Source: JACMRI01 sp043778625 (lineage in GTDB: Bacteria; Bacteroidota; Bacteroidia; UBA4408). From it: DNA of 33,341 nucleotides. This document shows positions 16,808 to 24,559 of the stretch, in pieces. The stretch spans positions 1-33,341 of the forward strand of contig JAYWFU010000018.1 of the NCBI GenBank assembly GCA_043778625.1. Direction: 5' to 3'. Below the pieces are notes generated by a model, which was given only the letters and a program-made list of their open reading frames with translations, did not search any database and was not told where the DNA came from. The position numbers and the translations under genes were made by a program. The first letter of the stretch is position 1. Each line of letters opens with the position of its first letter.

Positions 16808-18130
16808 TTAAAATTTAAAACTGATACCGCCCTGTACCAGTGGACCACCTATACCTGCCTCAGCGTTAATGCCTATGTGGTCGTTAAAAAAATAACGTAC
16901 ACCGTAGCCTAAGCGTATTGCTATGGGTAATGAAATTGGTGTTGATATACAAAAGAAAGAATTTGCTGAACATGATGTCCATTCGTTACTTATACTCCAG
17001 TCATTCACAGTAAGCGTTTTGTAGCCTATTCCATGAGTTATATAAGGATCAATTTTTTTAAACTTACCTATATGGTACGTATGTTTTAGTACAAAACGTC
17101 GTTTAACATATTTATCAGTTTTATTTATTGCGGTTCTTGTTCCTCCGTAAGGAATTTCCCAGCCTACTAAAGTTTGATTAAATTGAGCATACGTGTATTC
17201 GAACCCTAGGCTATGTTTGCTTTTGCGTATATATTCGGCGCGTACTCCGTAATGGTTGTAGTTAGTGTTATGTACTTTTATATTTTCATACGACGAAATG
17301 TTATCACATGCAATCTTTGCATCAGCTTCAGGTAAATAATCTCCAAAAAAAACATCAATTATAACATCGTCTTTTTTCACACATTTATTTACTAAGGTAG
17401 AATCTTGCAATTTTTTCACTCCTTTTTTAAAATTTGATTTAACAGCTTTAACTTTTAAATCAATAGCGTGTACATTCTTATATTGGTTAGTTAGCTTGTA
17501 CGTTAATCCCGCTTGTAAAAAAGCGCCACCAATACCTGTTTCGAAATTTAATCCTAAGCCATTATTAAAAAAATATTTGTAACCAATGGCTAATCGCCCC
17601 GAAAAACCTATTTTTTGTTTTGGTAAATAAGGCTCGCTCTGGCTATACTCAAAGTTAAATCTTTCTGTATAAATTTTTTCTGTCTTTACTACTTTAACTC
17701 CTAAGCCATAGGTTAAATACCAATCTGATTTCGCCCTTAAACGATGCTTACTACAATTAACAAGTATTCTAAGTTTTGTAGCACTTTGCTTATCGGTTAA
17801 AAACGTGGTTACTTTTTCATCAATATAACCAAATTTAATGCCTGTATAAAAGTAAGGTGCTACGCTTTTGGCTTCAGCATAACTAAGCTCAATACCTACC
17901 CCCAATTTATTACTTGATAAATACTCCGTCTTAAAACCAAAATGTTGTGTATTGTATTTTTTCTTACCTAAGATACCTGCACTTCCTAATATAAATGGTC
18001 CGCCCCAATATCCTTCAACAATTACATCGCCTTTTTTAATACATGTTGTTTTGCTTGTTATTGTATCTTGGGCACTAGCACTATTAATTAATGTTAATAC
18101 AATTACTACTATTTTAATTATTGTTTTCAT
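16808..18130 (-). CDS. outer-membrane protein with two tandem barrel halves
   Basis: 440 residues, function unknown. A signal peptide ends at SASA before Gln21. The mature protein is an internal duplication. Half 1 runs from Cys30 (CIKKGDVIVEGYWGG) to about 213 (FFNNGLGLNFETGIGG, then LTYKL). Half 2 runs from Cys250 (CVKKDDVIIDVFFGD) to 440 (FFNDHIGINAEAGIGG, then ISFKF). Each half has alternating strands and aromatic ends like an 8-strand outer-membrane barrel. A basic linker (about 214-245) joins them. The two halves differ enough to be an old duplication. It is the first gene of the envelope run, and a TATGTTTG -7-like box is found at 18186-18179. Confidence 0.75.
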   Translation of the reverse strand: MKTIIKIVVIVLTLINSASAQDTITSKTTCIKKGDVIVEGYWGGPFILGSAGILGKKKYNTQHFGFKTEYLSSNKLGVGIELSYAEAKSVAPYFYTGIKFGYIDEKVTTFLTDKQSATKLRILVNCSKHRLRAKSDWYLTYGLGVKVVKTEKIYTERFNFEYSQSEPYLPKQKIGFSGRLAIGYKYFFNNGLGLNFETGIGGAFLQAGLTYKLTNQYKNVHAIDLKVKAVKSNFKKGVKKLQDSTLVNKCVKKDDVIIDVFFGDYLPEADAKIACDNISSYENIKVHNTNYNHYGVRAEYIRKSKHSLGFEYTYAQFNQTLVGWEIPYGGTRTAINKTDKYVKRRFVLKHTYHIGKFKKIDPYITHGIGYKTLTVNDWSISNEWTSCSANSFFCISTPISLPIAIRLGYGVRYFFNDHIGINAEAGIGGPLVQGGISFKF

Positions 18131-18178
18131 AGCGATTTTGCTTTTTAATTATTGATGTATTGTTTAATTTTTACACCA

Positions 18179-18186
18179 CAAACATA
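18179..18186 (-). promoter_or_regulatory. possible -7 box of the envelope operon
   Basis: Minus-strand TATGTTTG matches TAnnTTTG and lies about 49 bases before the ATG at 18130. No TTTG is found at the expected -33 position, which may mean the promoter needs an activator. Confidence 0.35.
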
Positions 18187-18287
18187 TATTGCTCTCACGA
18201 GCTATTAAAACGGTTTTGCGGGCGTGGTTTTAATTTTGTTGCATTAATTACTAATATGTTGCTAAATAAGAATGATATACTACCATT

Positions 18288-18359
18288 ATTTGCAAAAAAT
18301 GCAAATGGGTAGTGGCATATTTGCATTATGCGCAAATAATAATACCTTTAGTTGCAAAT
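18288..18359. promoter_or_regulatory. cluster of ATTTGCA/TGCAAAT words (candidate operator)
   Basis: In the gap between the divergent envelope operon and the HTH gene there is a perfect inverted repeat ATTTGCA (18288-18294) / TGCAAAT (18300-18306). A second pair is ATTTGC (18319-18324) / GCAAAT (18332-18337). One more TGCAAAT is at 18353-18359, just before the likely start codon. Such a set of half-sites is what an autoregulating HTH protein would bind. The A/T-rich background makes short words less surprising, so this is a hypothesis. Confidence 0.45.
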
Positions 18360-18372
18360 AATACTAAAAATA

Positions 18373-19362
18373 ATGGCACCCAAAAAGCAAGATATTGATA
18401 TGCAATTGCTATTTATAGCGCATTTGAAACAAATAGTACCTGCTCATATTGTGTTAGTAGACGACATAGCCACCCTCCTCAACATTAGTAACGACAGTGC
18501 TTACCGCCGTTTGCGGTGCGAAACCGAATTTACACTTGACGAAACCTACAAAATATGTGCGCATTATCGTATATCTATTGATGCCTTGTTTAGCAACAAA
18601 GGAAACTCTGTAACCTGTAATTACACTAAGCTTACCAATACTATTGATAATTTTGAGGGCTATTTAAACAGCCTATTACAGCAAATACAACAGATACAAA
18701 AAACTGAAGGCGTAAAACTTATTTATGCTGCGCAGGAAGTGCCTATTTTTAGGTCGTTGCACTCGGATAAATTAGCTGCATTTAAGCTATTTTACTGGCA
18801 ACGGTCGGTATTAAACATTCCTGAGTATCAAAACGAAAAATTTACCTGGGATATAATTCCGCCACAACAATTAGCCATAGCCGCCGCTATGCACAAAGCC
18901 TACTTACAAACAAATAGTGTGGAAATATGGACACACGAAACCATACAAACCAATATTAAGCAGGTAGAATATTATTTTGAATCAGGGGCATTTAAACACC
19001 CTGCCGATGCCATAGTAGTACTTAACGAACTTAAAGATATGCTGCTACAAATGAGTACTGAGGCTGAGAACGAAAGCAAGCGAGATGCCCCATTTGCGCT
19101 CTACAACAGCGATTTAACCATTGGCACTAATTGTATTCATGTAAAAGCCAATGATAAGTTAATGTCGTTTATATCCTTTAATTCCTTTAACTCATTAGGT
19201 ACTAACAACCAACAATTTTGCGACGAAATTGAACAATGGATGCGTAATCTTATTAAAAAATCAACCTTAATAAGTGGTGTGGCCGAAAAACAACGTTTTC
19301 AGTTTTTTAACAAAACCTACAAAGCTATTGATGCCTGCATTGCCCGTATTAACAACTTTTAA
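18373..19362 (+). CDS. HTH transcriptional regulator (XRE-like), divergent from envelope operon
   Basis: 329 residues from the ATG at 18373. A TTG at 18352 is in frame but lies within the repeated TGCAAAT words, so the ATG is preferred. Residues about 28-72 (DDIATLLNISNDSAYRRLR, then LDETYKICAHYRIS) form a helix-turn-helix of the type found in Bacteroidota regulators with NIS-x-D-SAYRR. The remaining 250 residues are helical without TM segments and probably sense a ligand or form dimers; no known sensor domain is recognised. The position, back to back with four envelope genes, suggests it controls them and itself. Confidence 0.7.
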   Translation: MAPKKQDIDMQLLFIAHLKQIVPAHIVLVDDIATLLNISNDSAYRRLRCETEFTLDETYKICAHYRISIDALFSNKGNSVTCNYTKLTNTIDNFEGYLNSLLQQIQQIQKTEGVKLIYAAQEVPIFRSLHSDKLAAFKLFYWQRSVLNIPEYQNEKFTWDIIPPQQLAIAAAMHKAYLQTNSVEIWTHETIQTNIKQVEYYFESGAFKHPADAIVVLNELKDMLLQMSTEAENESKRDAPFALYNSDLTIGTNCIHVKANDKLMSFISFNSFNSLGTNNQQFCDEIEQWMRNLIKKSTLISGVAEKQRFQFFNKTYKAIDACIARINNF

Positions 19363-19376
19363 TAGTGCAAAGTACG

Positions 19377-19408
19377 TTTGCTAAACGCCATCAAATACAC
19401 TAAGTTTG
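19377..19408 (+). promoter_or_regulatory. promoter for cdaA
   Basis: TTTG at 19377-19380, a 20-base spacer and TAAGTTTG at 19401-19408 give a full Bacteroidota consensus. The start site near 19415 leaves about 16 bases before the ATG at 19431. Confidence 0.65.
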
Positions 19409-19430
19409 CGCACCAACCATACATTTATTA

Positions 19431-20213
19431 ATGCTACATTTTATAATTCCTTTTTCGTGGATTGACGCCTTAGATATAGTGCTAGTGTCGTTACTATTGT
19501 ACCAATTGTACAAGTTAATAAAAGGTACGGTGGCCATATCAATTTCTATTGGTATAATGGCGGTGTACATACTGTGGTTGCTGGTAAAAGCACTCAACAT
19601 GCAGTTGCTCGAAACAATACTGGGGCAGTTTATTGGGGTAGGTTTTATAGCCTTAATTATTGTGTTTCAACAAGAGATACGTAGGTTTTTATTGTTGTTA
19701 GGTACTAATGATTTTATTAAAAAATTTTCGTCAAACTTGTTTGCTACCGCTACTAATACTACTGACTCCAATCAGTTAGAGGTACTGCCGTTTATTAAAG
19801 CCTGCAAAACCATGAGCGAAACTAATACAGGTGCTATAATAGTGCTAACCAAAACATCAACCCTCGATTTTTACATAAGCACTGGCGATGTTATTAATGC
19901 AAGGCTTAACACACGTCTTATCGAAAGTATATTTTTTAAAAACAACCCCCTGCACGACGGTGCTGTAATAGTAACCGACAATTACATTAAGGCAGCACGG
20001 TGTGTATTGCCCGTTACCGAAAAAGACGATTTTCCTGAACACCTTGGTATGCGACACCGAGCGGCAGTGGGTATTACCGAAGATTCGGACGCAATAGCCG
20101 TAATTGTAAGCGAACAAACGGGAGCAATATCAGTGTGCAAGGAAGGAAAACTAACAATTGATATAAGCATACAACAATTATCAAAATTATTAGAAAAAGA
20201 ATTTAATACATAA
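19431..20213 (+). CDS. cdaA: diadenylate cyclase (c-di-AMP synthase) CdaA
   Basis: 260 residues. Three TM helices (about 13-30, 33-52, 60-80) anchor a cytoplasmic DisA_N domain (about 95-255) that joins two ATP into c-di-AMP. The catalytic DGA motif is at 176-178 (NPLHDGAVIV) and the ATP-contacting RHR is at 208-210 (MRHRAAVGI). The layout and length are those of CdaA/DacA. It lacks an adjacent CdaR/YbbR gene, often found beside cdaA in Firmicutes. The next gene starts 9 bases after its stop and is presumably co-transcribed. In this group c-di-AMP usually acts in potassium, osmotic and wall control. Confidence 0.95.
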   Translation: MLHFIIPFSWIDALDIVLVSLLLYQLYKLIKGTVAISISIGIMAVYILWLLVKALNMQLLETILGQFIGVGFIALIIVFQQEIRRFLLLLGTNDFIKKFSSNLFATATNTTDSNQLEVLPFIKACKTMSETNTGAIIVLTKTSTLDFYISTGDVINARLNTRLIESIFFKNNPLHDGAVIVTDNYIKAARCVLPVTEKDDFPEHLGMRHRAAVGITEDSDAIAVIVSEQTGAISVCKEGKLTIDISIQQLSKLLEKEFNT

Positions 20214-20222
20214 TACTATCAC

Positions 20223-21077
20223 ATGGAATTATATAACATAAACGCAGGATTATTTAAGTTAGATGGAGGAGCTATGTTTGGCGTTGTGCCCAAAAGCCTA
20301 TGGAATAAGCTAAACCCAGCCGACGACAATAATATGTGTACCTGGACAATGCGCTGCTTACTTATTATTGATGGTGCCCAACGTATACTTATTGATACGG
20401 GTATGGGCGACAAGCAGGACGCTAAATTTTTTGGACACTACTATATGCACGGCAACGATACATTACTCAAAAGCCTTGCTAATGTTGGAGTACAGCCAAG
20501 CGACATAACCGATGTTGTGCTAACACACCTCCACTTTGACCACTGCGGTGGCGCTATACAATGGAACAATGGTAAAGATGGTTTTGAGCCTGTGTTTAAA
20601 AATGCAAAGTACTGGAGTAATGCCGAGCATTGGGCTAACGCTACTAAACCCAATCCTAGGGAAAAAGCATCGTTTTTAGTAGATAATATTATACCCATTG
20701 AACGAAGTGGACAACTCAACTTTGTAACAGACCAAACTATAATACACCCCAACTTATCGTTTATCAACGTAAGTGGCCACACCGAACACATGATGCTACC
20801 TGTGATACAGCACCAACAAAGAGAAATAATATACGTGGCCGATTTGCTGGCATCAATGCACCACATACCTACACCGTGGGTAATGGCTTATGATACACAA
20901 CCACTATTAAGCATGACCGAAAAACAAAGTGTACTAGCACGTGCTGCGGCTAATAATTCAATACTGTATTTTGAACACGACCACCAACACCAAGCCTGCA
21001 CGGTACAAGTAACTGATAGGGGCATTAAATCCAAGGAGGTGTTGGAACTTGTAAATAATGCTTTTGTAGGCGTGTAA
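20223..21077 (+). CDS. metallo-beta-lactamase-fold hydrolase
   Basis: 284 residues with the zinc motif THLHFDHCGG (His102, His104, Asp106, His107), His186 in VSGHTEHM, Asp207 in IYVADLL and a late His252 in FEHDHQH. This is a complete two-zinc site. The spacing resembles the lactonase/hydrolase (AhlD/AttM-like) branch more than RNases or glyoxalases, but the substrate is unknown. There is no signal peptide, so it is cytoplasmic. It sits 9 bases downstream of cdaA and is likely expressed with it. A link to c-di-AMP breakdown is not supported, since known c-di-AMP phosphodiesterases are DHH-DHHA1 or HD enzymes. Confidence 0.88.
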   Translation: MELYNINAGLFKLDGGAMFGVVPKSLWNKLNPADDNNMCTWTMRCLLIIDGAQRILIDTGMGDKQDAKFFGHYYMHGNDTLLKSLANVGVQPSDITDVVLTHLHFDHCGGAIQWNNGKDGFEPVFKNAKYWSNAEHWANATKPNPREKASFLVDNIIPIERSGQLNFVTDQTIIHPNLSFINVSGHTEHMMLPVIQHQQREIIYVADLLASMHHIPTPWVMAYDTQPLLSMTEKQSVLARAAANNSILYFEHDHQHQACTVQVTDRGIKSKEVLELVNNAFVGV

Positions 21078-21174
21078 CACTGCAATAACTAATCAAAAAT
21101 TTACTCTAGGTATTTATGTATGTTTGAAATTCTCTAACGCTATTATGCACACTACTATTTTGTTTAATTATTAA

Positions 21175-21951
21175 ATGTCGAAACTTTCTGTTCAAAAAAA
21201 ATTCATTGACCTGTCGGACTACGGCCGTCCAATTGCGGCTTACTTTGCGCACAAGCTTGCACCTACCACCACCACTCCCATACAAGTTACGCTAGTATTT
21301 GGCGTATGTGGGCTAATAGCTACCTACTGCATTGTGCAGCAATGGTTTGTAAGTGCTGGAGTATTTTTAATTTTAAAATCAATCATCGATGGTATTGATG
21401 GCTCACTTGCACGGCTTAAAAACACTCCGTCGTACACGGGCAGATACCTCGACTCAGTGTTTGATAACGTATTAAATCTAGTGTTTTTTATGGCTATTGC
21501 CTACACCACACACCTATCGTATTTATTAGCCTTAGCAGCTTATGCATGTATGCAATTGCAAGGTACATTGTACAACTATTACTATGTAATATTGCGCAAT
21601 AATTCAGTAGGCGGCGATACTACCAGTAATATATTTGAGACAAAAACTCCTACTGCTTTTGCTACCGAACAACAGCGGTACGTTAATATGTTATTTGCCA
21701 TTTATATAGCACTATACGGTATTTACGATAAAATAATATACTCCCTTGATGCGCCTGCGGCCAAAATAATTTCGTTCCCCAAATGGTTTATGACACTCCT
21801 TTCAATTTATGGTTTAGGGTTTCAATTATTAGTAATGGCCTTGTTATTAGCCACGGGTTACATCAAAATTATTATTCCGTTTTTTATCGTATATTCTATA
21901 GCTATTCCATTATTTATTGTAATACGTAAACTATGGCTACAAACTAATTAA
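21175..21951 (+). CDS. CDP-alcohol phosphatidyltransferase family protein
   Basis: A 258-residue integral membrane enzyme that transfers a phosphatidyl or related group from a CDP-linked donor to an alcohol. The signature D-G-x2-A-R-x8-G-x3-D-x3-D is exact: Asp75, Gly76, Ala79, Arg80, Gly89, Asp93, Asp97. Around six hydrophobic helices are seen. The long Asn/Thr-rich loop (about 141-165) sets it apart from standard PgsA/PssA, so the acceptor is uncertain. It heads a run with a CpsB-like phosphatase 34 bases downstream and a lipoprotein after that. Confidence 0.88.
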   Translation: MSKLSVQKKFIDLSDYGRPIAAYFAHKLAPTTTTPIQVTLVFGVCGLIATYCIVQQWFVSAGVFLILKSIIDGIDGSLARLKNTPSYTGRYLDSVFDNVLNLVFFMAIAYTTHLSYLLALAAYACMQLQGTLYNYYYVILRNNSVGGDTTSNIFETKTPTAFATEQQRYVNMLFAIYIALYGIYDKIIYSLDAPAAKIISFPKWFMTLLSIYGLGFQLLVMALLLATGYIKIIIPFFIVYSIAIPLFIVIRKLWLQTN

Positions 21952-21985
21952 AATCAGTTATTTACAACAAACAATCGTAAAACCA

Positions 21986-22735
21986 ATGTCGTTTTTTAGT
22001 AAATTATTTAATACTTCTCCCCCTGTTAACACACCTTTATCAGTTATTGGTACTGATATGCACTCGCATTTAATTCCGGCTATCGACGATGGTTCCAAAA
22101 GTATGGAAGACACCATTGCCATGCTACACGAATTTGCGACATTAGGCTACACCACCGTAATAACTACGCCACACATCATGGGCGATGCGTACCGTAATAC
22201 GCCCCAAATAATACTTGATGGCTTAGCGCTAGTGCGTGCCGAGGCACAAAAACACCAAGCAATTAAGCATTTGCGGTTAGAAGCCGCCGCCGAATATTAT
22301 TTTGATTCCGATTTTGAACACAAACTTCACAATGAAAAATTATTAACTATTAGCGATAATTATGTGCTGTTTGAACTATCATATATTAACGAGCCCGAAG
22401 GTGTAAATAAATTAGTGTACGATATGCAAATGAAAGGCTACAAGCCAATACTAGCGCACCCCGAGCGCTACCCATACTGGCACAACAATATTGATAAGTA
22501 CGAGGAGTTATCAGAGCGAGGAGTATATTTGCAAGTAAACGCTAACTCGTTAGCAGGGCATTATGGTCCGCCAATGAAAACCGTAGCCGAAAAATTAATA
22601 GCTCGTAACCTAATTAGGTTCATAGGTACTGATTGCCACAAATACGAGCATTTAGGAGTAACGCAGCGCATTAGCACCAACAAGCATTTTGAACAATTGA
22701 TAAACTCAGGGTTGCTGTTAAACGGTACGTTGTAG
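21986..22735 (+). CDS. CpsB/YwqE-type tyrosine-protein phosphatase (PHP domain)
   Basis: A 249-residue PHP-fold metal-dependent phosphatase. Metal ligands visible are His26 and His28 (TDMHSHLIP), Asp34-Asp35 (AIDDGSKSMEDT), His63 (TTPHIMG), a Glu in EAAAEYYF, the His of LAHPERYPYW and the Asp/His of GTDCHKYEH. The family dephosphorylates BY-kinases that control polysaccharide export. No BY-kinase or Wza/Wzc gene is in the window. The gene is complete and of normal length. It is probably co-transcribed with the neighbouring CDP-alcohol transferase and lipoprotein. Confidence 0.9.
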   Translation: MSFFSKLFNTSPPVNTPLSVIGTDMHSHLIPAIDDGSKSMEDTIAMLHEFATLGYTTVITTPHIMGDAYRNTPQIILDGLALVRAEAQKHQAIKHLRLEAAAEYYFDSDFEHKLHNEKLLTISDNYVLFELSYINEPEGVNKLVYDMQMKGYKPILAHPERYPYWHNNIDKYEELSERGVYLQVNANSLAGHYGPPMKTVAEKLIARNLIRFIGTDCHKYEHLGVTQRISTNKHFEQLINSGLLLNGTL

Positions 22736-22748
22736 GTTTTAGTTTAAA

Positions 22749-23291
22749 ATGAAAATACTATCTATAATTATCTGTTGCTCACTACTATTTATTAGTTGTA
22801 AACGCAAAGGCAAAAACAATAAGAATGCCTGCAATGGCGATACTCGGCGCGAAGTAAAAATATGTACTGATAGCAAGGTAACATTAATAAACGCTACGTC
22901 TATTGTAACTAGCATTGATAGCCTAAATGCGATAATTGTACCCACAGTAAACTCAGGTACTGCACGATTAACATTGGAGCAACACACCTACACTGTAACC
23001 GCTAAAGTGGATAAGGTAAAAAAAGAGTGGGACGGCGATTATCACATTAGATTAACCAACGGCACCAATTATTTAATATGCGAAGTACCTAACCCAACGT
23101 GTGAGTACGCTAGTAAATCAGCCTATGTAGCGCAATACAACAAGGTTAAATCATTTGTACAAAATAACGATCTCGAAGATAAAATCATAACCATAACAGG
23201 CGTTGCCTTTGTGGATATTGATCATTACTACTCACGCAAGCAAGCCAACAATAACATAGAACTACACCCGATATTTGATATTAAATTTTAA
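22749..23291 (+). CDS. putative lipoprotein with OB-like domain
   Basis: 180 residues. A short signal ends at a lipobox with Cys17 (LLFISC), followed by a Lys/Asn-rich linker. The domain from about 75 to 180 contains EQHTYTVTAKVDKVKKEWDGD, YHIRLTNGTNYLICEVPNPTC and a closing ITITGVAFVDIDH / ELHPIFDI pattern. It resembles a small Bacteroidota family with an OB-like beta fold that ends in ELHP. The function is not known. The gene starts 13 bases after the phosphatase stop. Confidence 0.75.
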   Translation: MKILSIIICCSLLFISCKRKGKNNKNACNGDTRREVKICTDSKVTLINATSIVTSIDSLNAIIVPTVNSGTARLTLEQHTYTVTAKVDKVKKEWDGDYHIRLTNGTNYLICEVPNPTCEYASKSAYVAQYNKVKSFVQNNDLEDKIITITGVAFVDIDHYYSRKQANNNIELHPIFDIKF

Positions 23292-23387
23292 TGCAAAAAC
23301 ATTACATAATTATTGCCAAAAAAACGTTTCTTTAGCTTATTTTAGCACAATAAATTAGTTAATACTCATCATTTAAAAACTACGCCT

Positions 23388-24548
23388 GTGTTTCCACGTC
23401 TGTCCGATTTAATTTTTTATTTGTTTGGTGTAAATATTCCGTTGCCCATTGCAATGTTTGGGTTTATGGTAGGTATGGCGTTTATGGTTGGGCATTATAT
23501 TTTTACTTGGGAAATGAAACGTAAGCAAGCCTTAGGTACGTTTCAACAGCAGTTTAAAACGGTAACTACTAATTATGAATTTAATTACGCTGACTTAATT
23601 TGGAACGCTGTATTTGGTTTTTTTGTAGGTTTTAAGCTATATCCAGCCATTACTAATTACAGTGCATTTGTAGCTAACCCACCCGAGTTTATTTTATCAT
23701 CTACCGGAAATTTCGCCGCAGGTATAATAGGTATTGTGCTTATGGTAGCATACCAATACTACGAGTACAACAAAAACAAACACAAAACTCCCGAAACCAA
23801 AACAATAAAAGTTGATGCACACGAGTACGTACTCAATATGATTTTTATTGGTGCTTTCACAGGTTTGTTAGGGGCTAAAATTTTTCATAATCTCGAAAAT
23901 ATTAACGAATTTGTAGCTAATCCAATGGAGGCCCTACTATCATTTAGCGGCTTAACTATGTATGGTGGCTTAATAGTAGGCAGTATATGCGTGCTGTATT
24001 ATGCCCACAAAAACAACTTACGCATGGTGGATGTGGCTGATGCCTGCGCTCCTACCTTAATGATAGGCTATGCCATAGGTCGTATGGGTTGCCAACTAAG
24101 TGGCGACGGCGATTGGGGTATAGTAAACACGCTTACAAAACCTTTTGCGGCAATGCCCGATTGGTTATGGAGTTTTAAATATCCACACAACGTAGTAGGC
24201 GAGGGTATACCCATAGCAGGCTGTGATGGACAGTATTGCTACGAATTAGCACAAGGCGTGTTTCCAACACCGGTGTACGAATCTATTATGTGTTTTATTT
24301 TATTTGCAGTGTTATGGGCCGTACGCAAGCGTATTAAGGCATCGGGCGTTATGTTTAGTTTATATTTATTATTAAACGGTGTAGAGCGCTTAGCTATTGA
24401 AACTATACGTGTAAACACACAATACAACATAATGGGCGGTATTACTCAAGCACAAATTATAGCTACGTTATTGATAATTATTGGAGGTATTGGTATTTTT
24501 TATTTTAACAAAAAATCAACTACACCCATTATAAACCCTGCTAAATAA
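23388..24548 (+). CDS. Lgt-like prolipoprotein diacylglyceryl transferase family protein
   Basis: 386 residues with at least seven hydrophobic helices. The start is GTG at 23388: a stop lies upstream in frame at 23343 and no other usable start is seen between. The Lgt signature region is recognisable as GYAIGRMGCQLSGDGDWG (Arg232), and a C-terminal LLNGVERLAIETIRVN follows. However, the residue matching the essential His of E. coli Lgt appears to be Tyr192 (TMYGGLIVG), and the Asn after GRxx is Cys235. It could be a divergent Lgt of this phylum or a paralog with a different substrate. It is followed at 11 bases by upp. Confidence 0.75.
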   Translation: MFPRLSDLIFYLFGVNIPLPIAMFGFMVGMAFMVGHYIFTWEMKRKQALGTFQQQFKTVTTNYEFNYADLIWNAVFGFFVGFKLYPAITNYSAFVANPPEFILSSTGNFAAGIIGIVLMVAYQYYEYNKNKHKTPETKTIKVDAHEYVLNMIFIGAFTGLLGAKIFHNLENINEFVANPMEALLSFSGLTMYGGLIVGSICVLYYAHKNNLRMVDVADACAPTLMIGYAIGRMGCQLSGDGDWGIVNTLTKPFAAMPDWLWSFKYPHNVVGEGIPIAGCDGQYCYELAQGVFPTPVYESIMCFILFAVLWAVRKRIKASGVMFSLYLLLNGVERLAIETIRVNTQYNIMGGITQAQIIATLLIIIGGIGIFYFNKKSTTPIINPAK

Positions 24549-24559
24549 ACCCAACAATA

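Noticed and set aside
16795..16848. Upstream extension of the multi-TM lipoprotein to 16848
   Set aside because: It would overlap the previous gene and put 18 extra residues before a perfect lipoprotein signal; the ATG at 16794 is better.
18352..18372. TTG start of the HTH regulator at 18352
   Set aside because: It falls in the repeated TGCAAAT words and adds a non-conserved hydrophobic leader; ATG 18373 gives a standard start.
20441..20866. 141-codon minus-strand ORF
   Set aside because: Antisense to the zinc-site region of the hydrolase gene, Cys/Ser-rich, with no family features.
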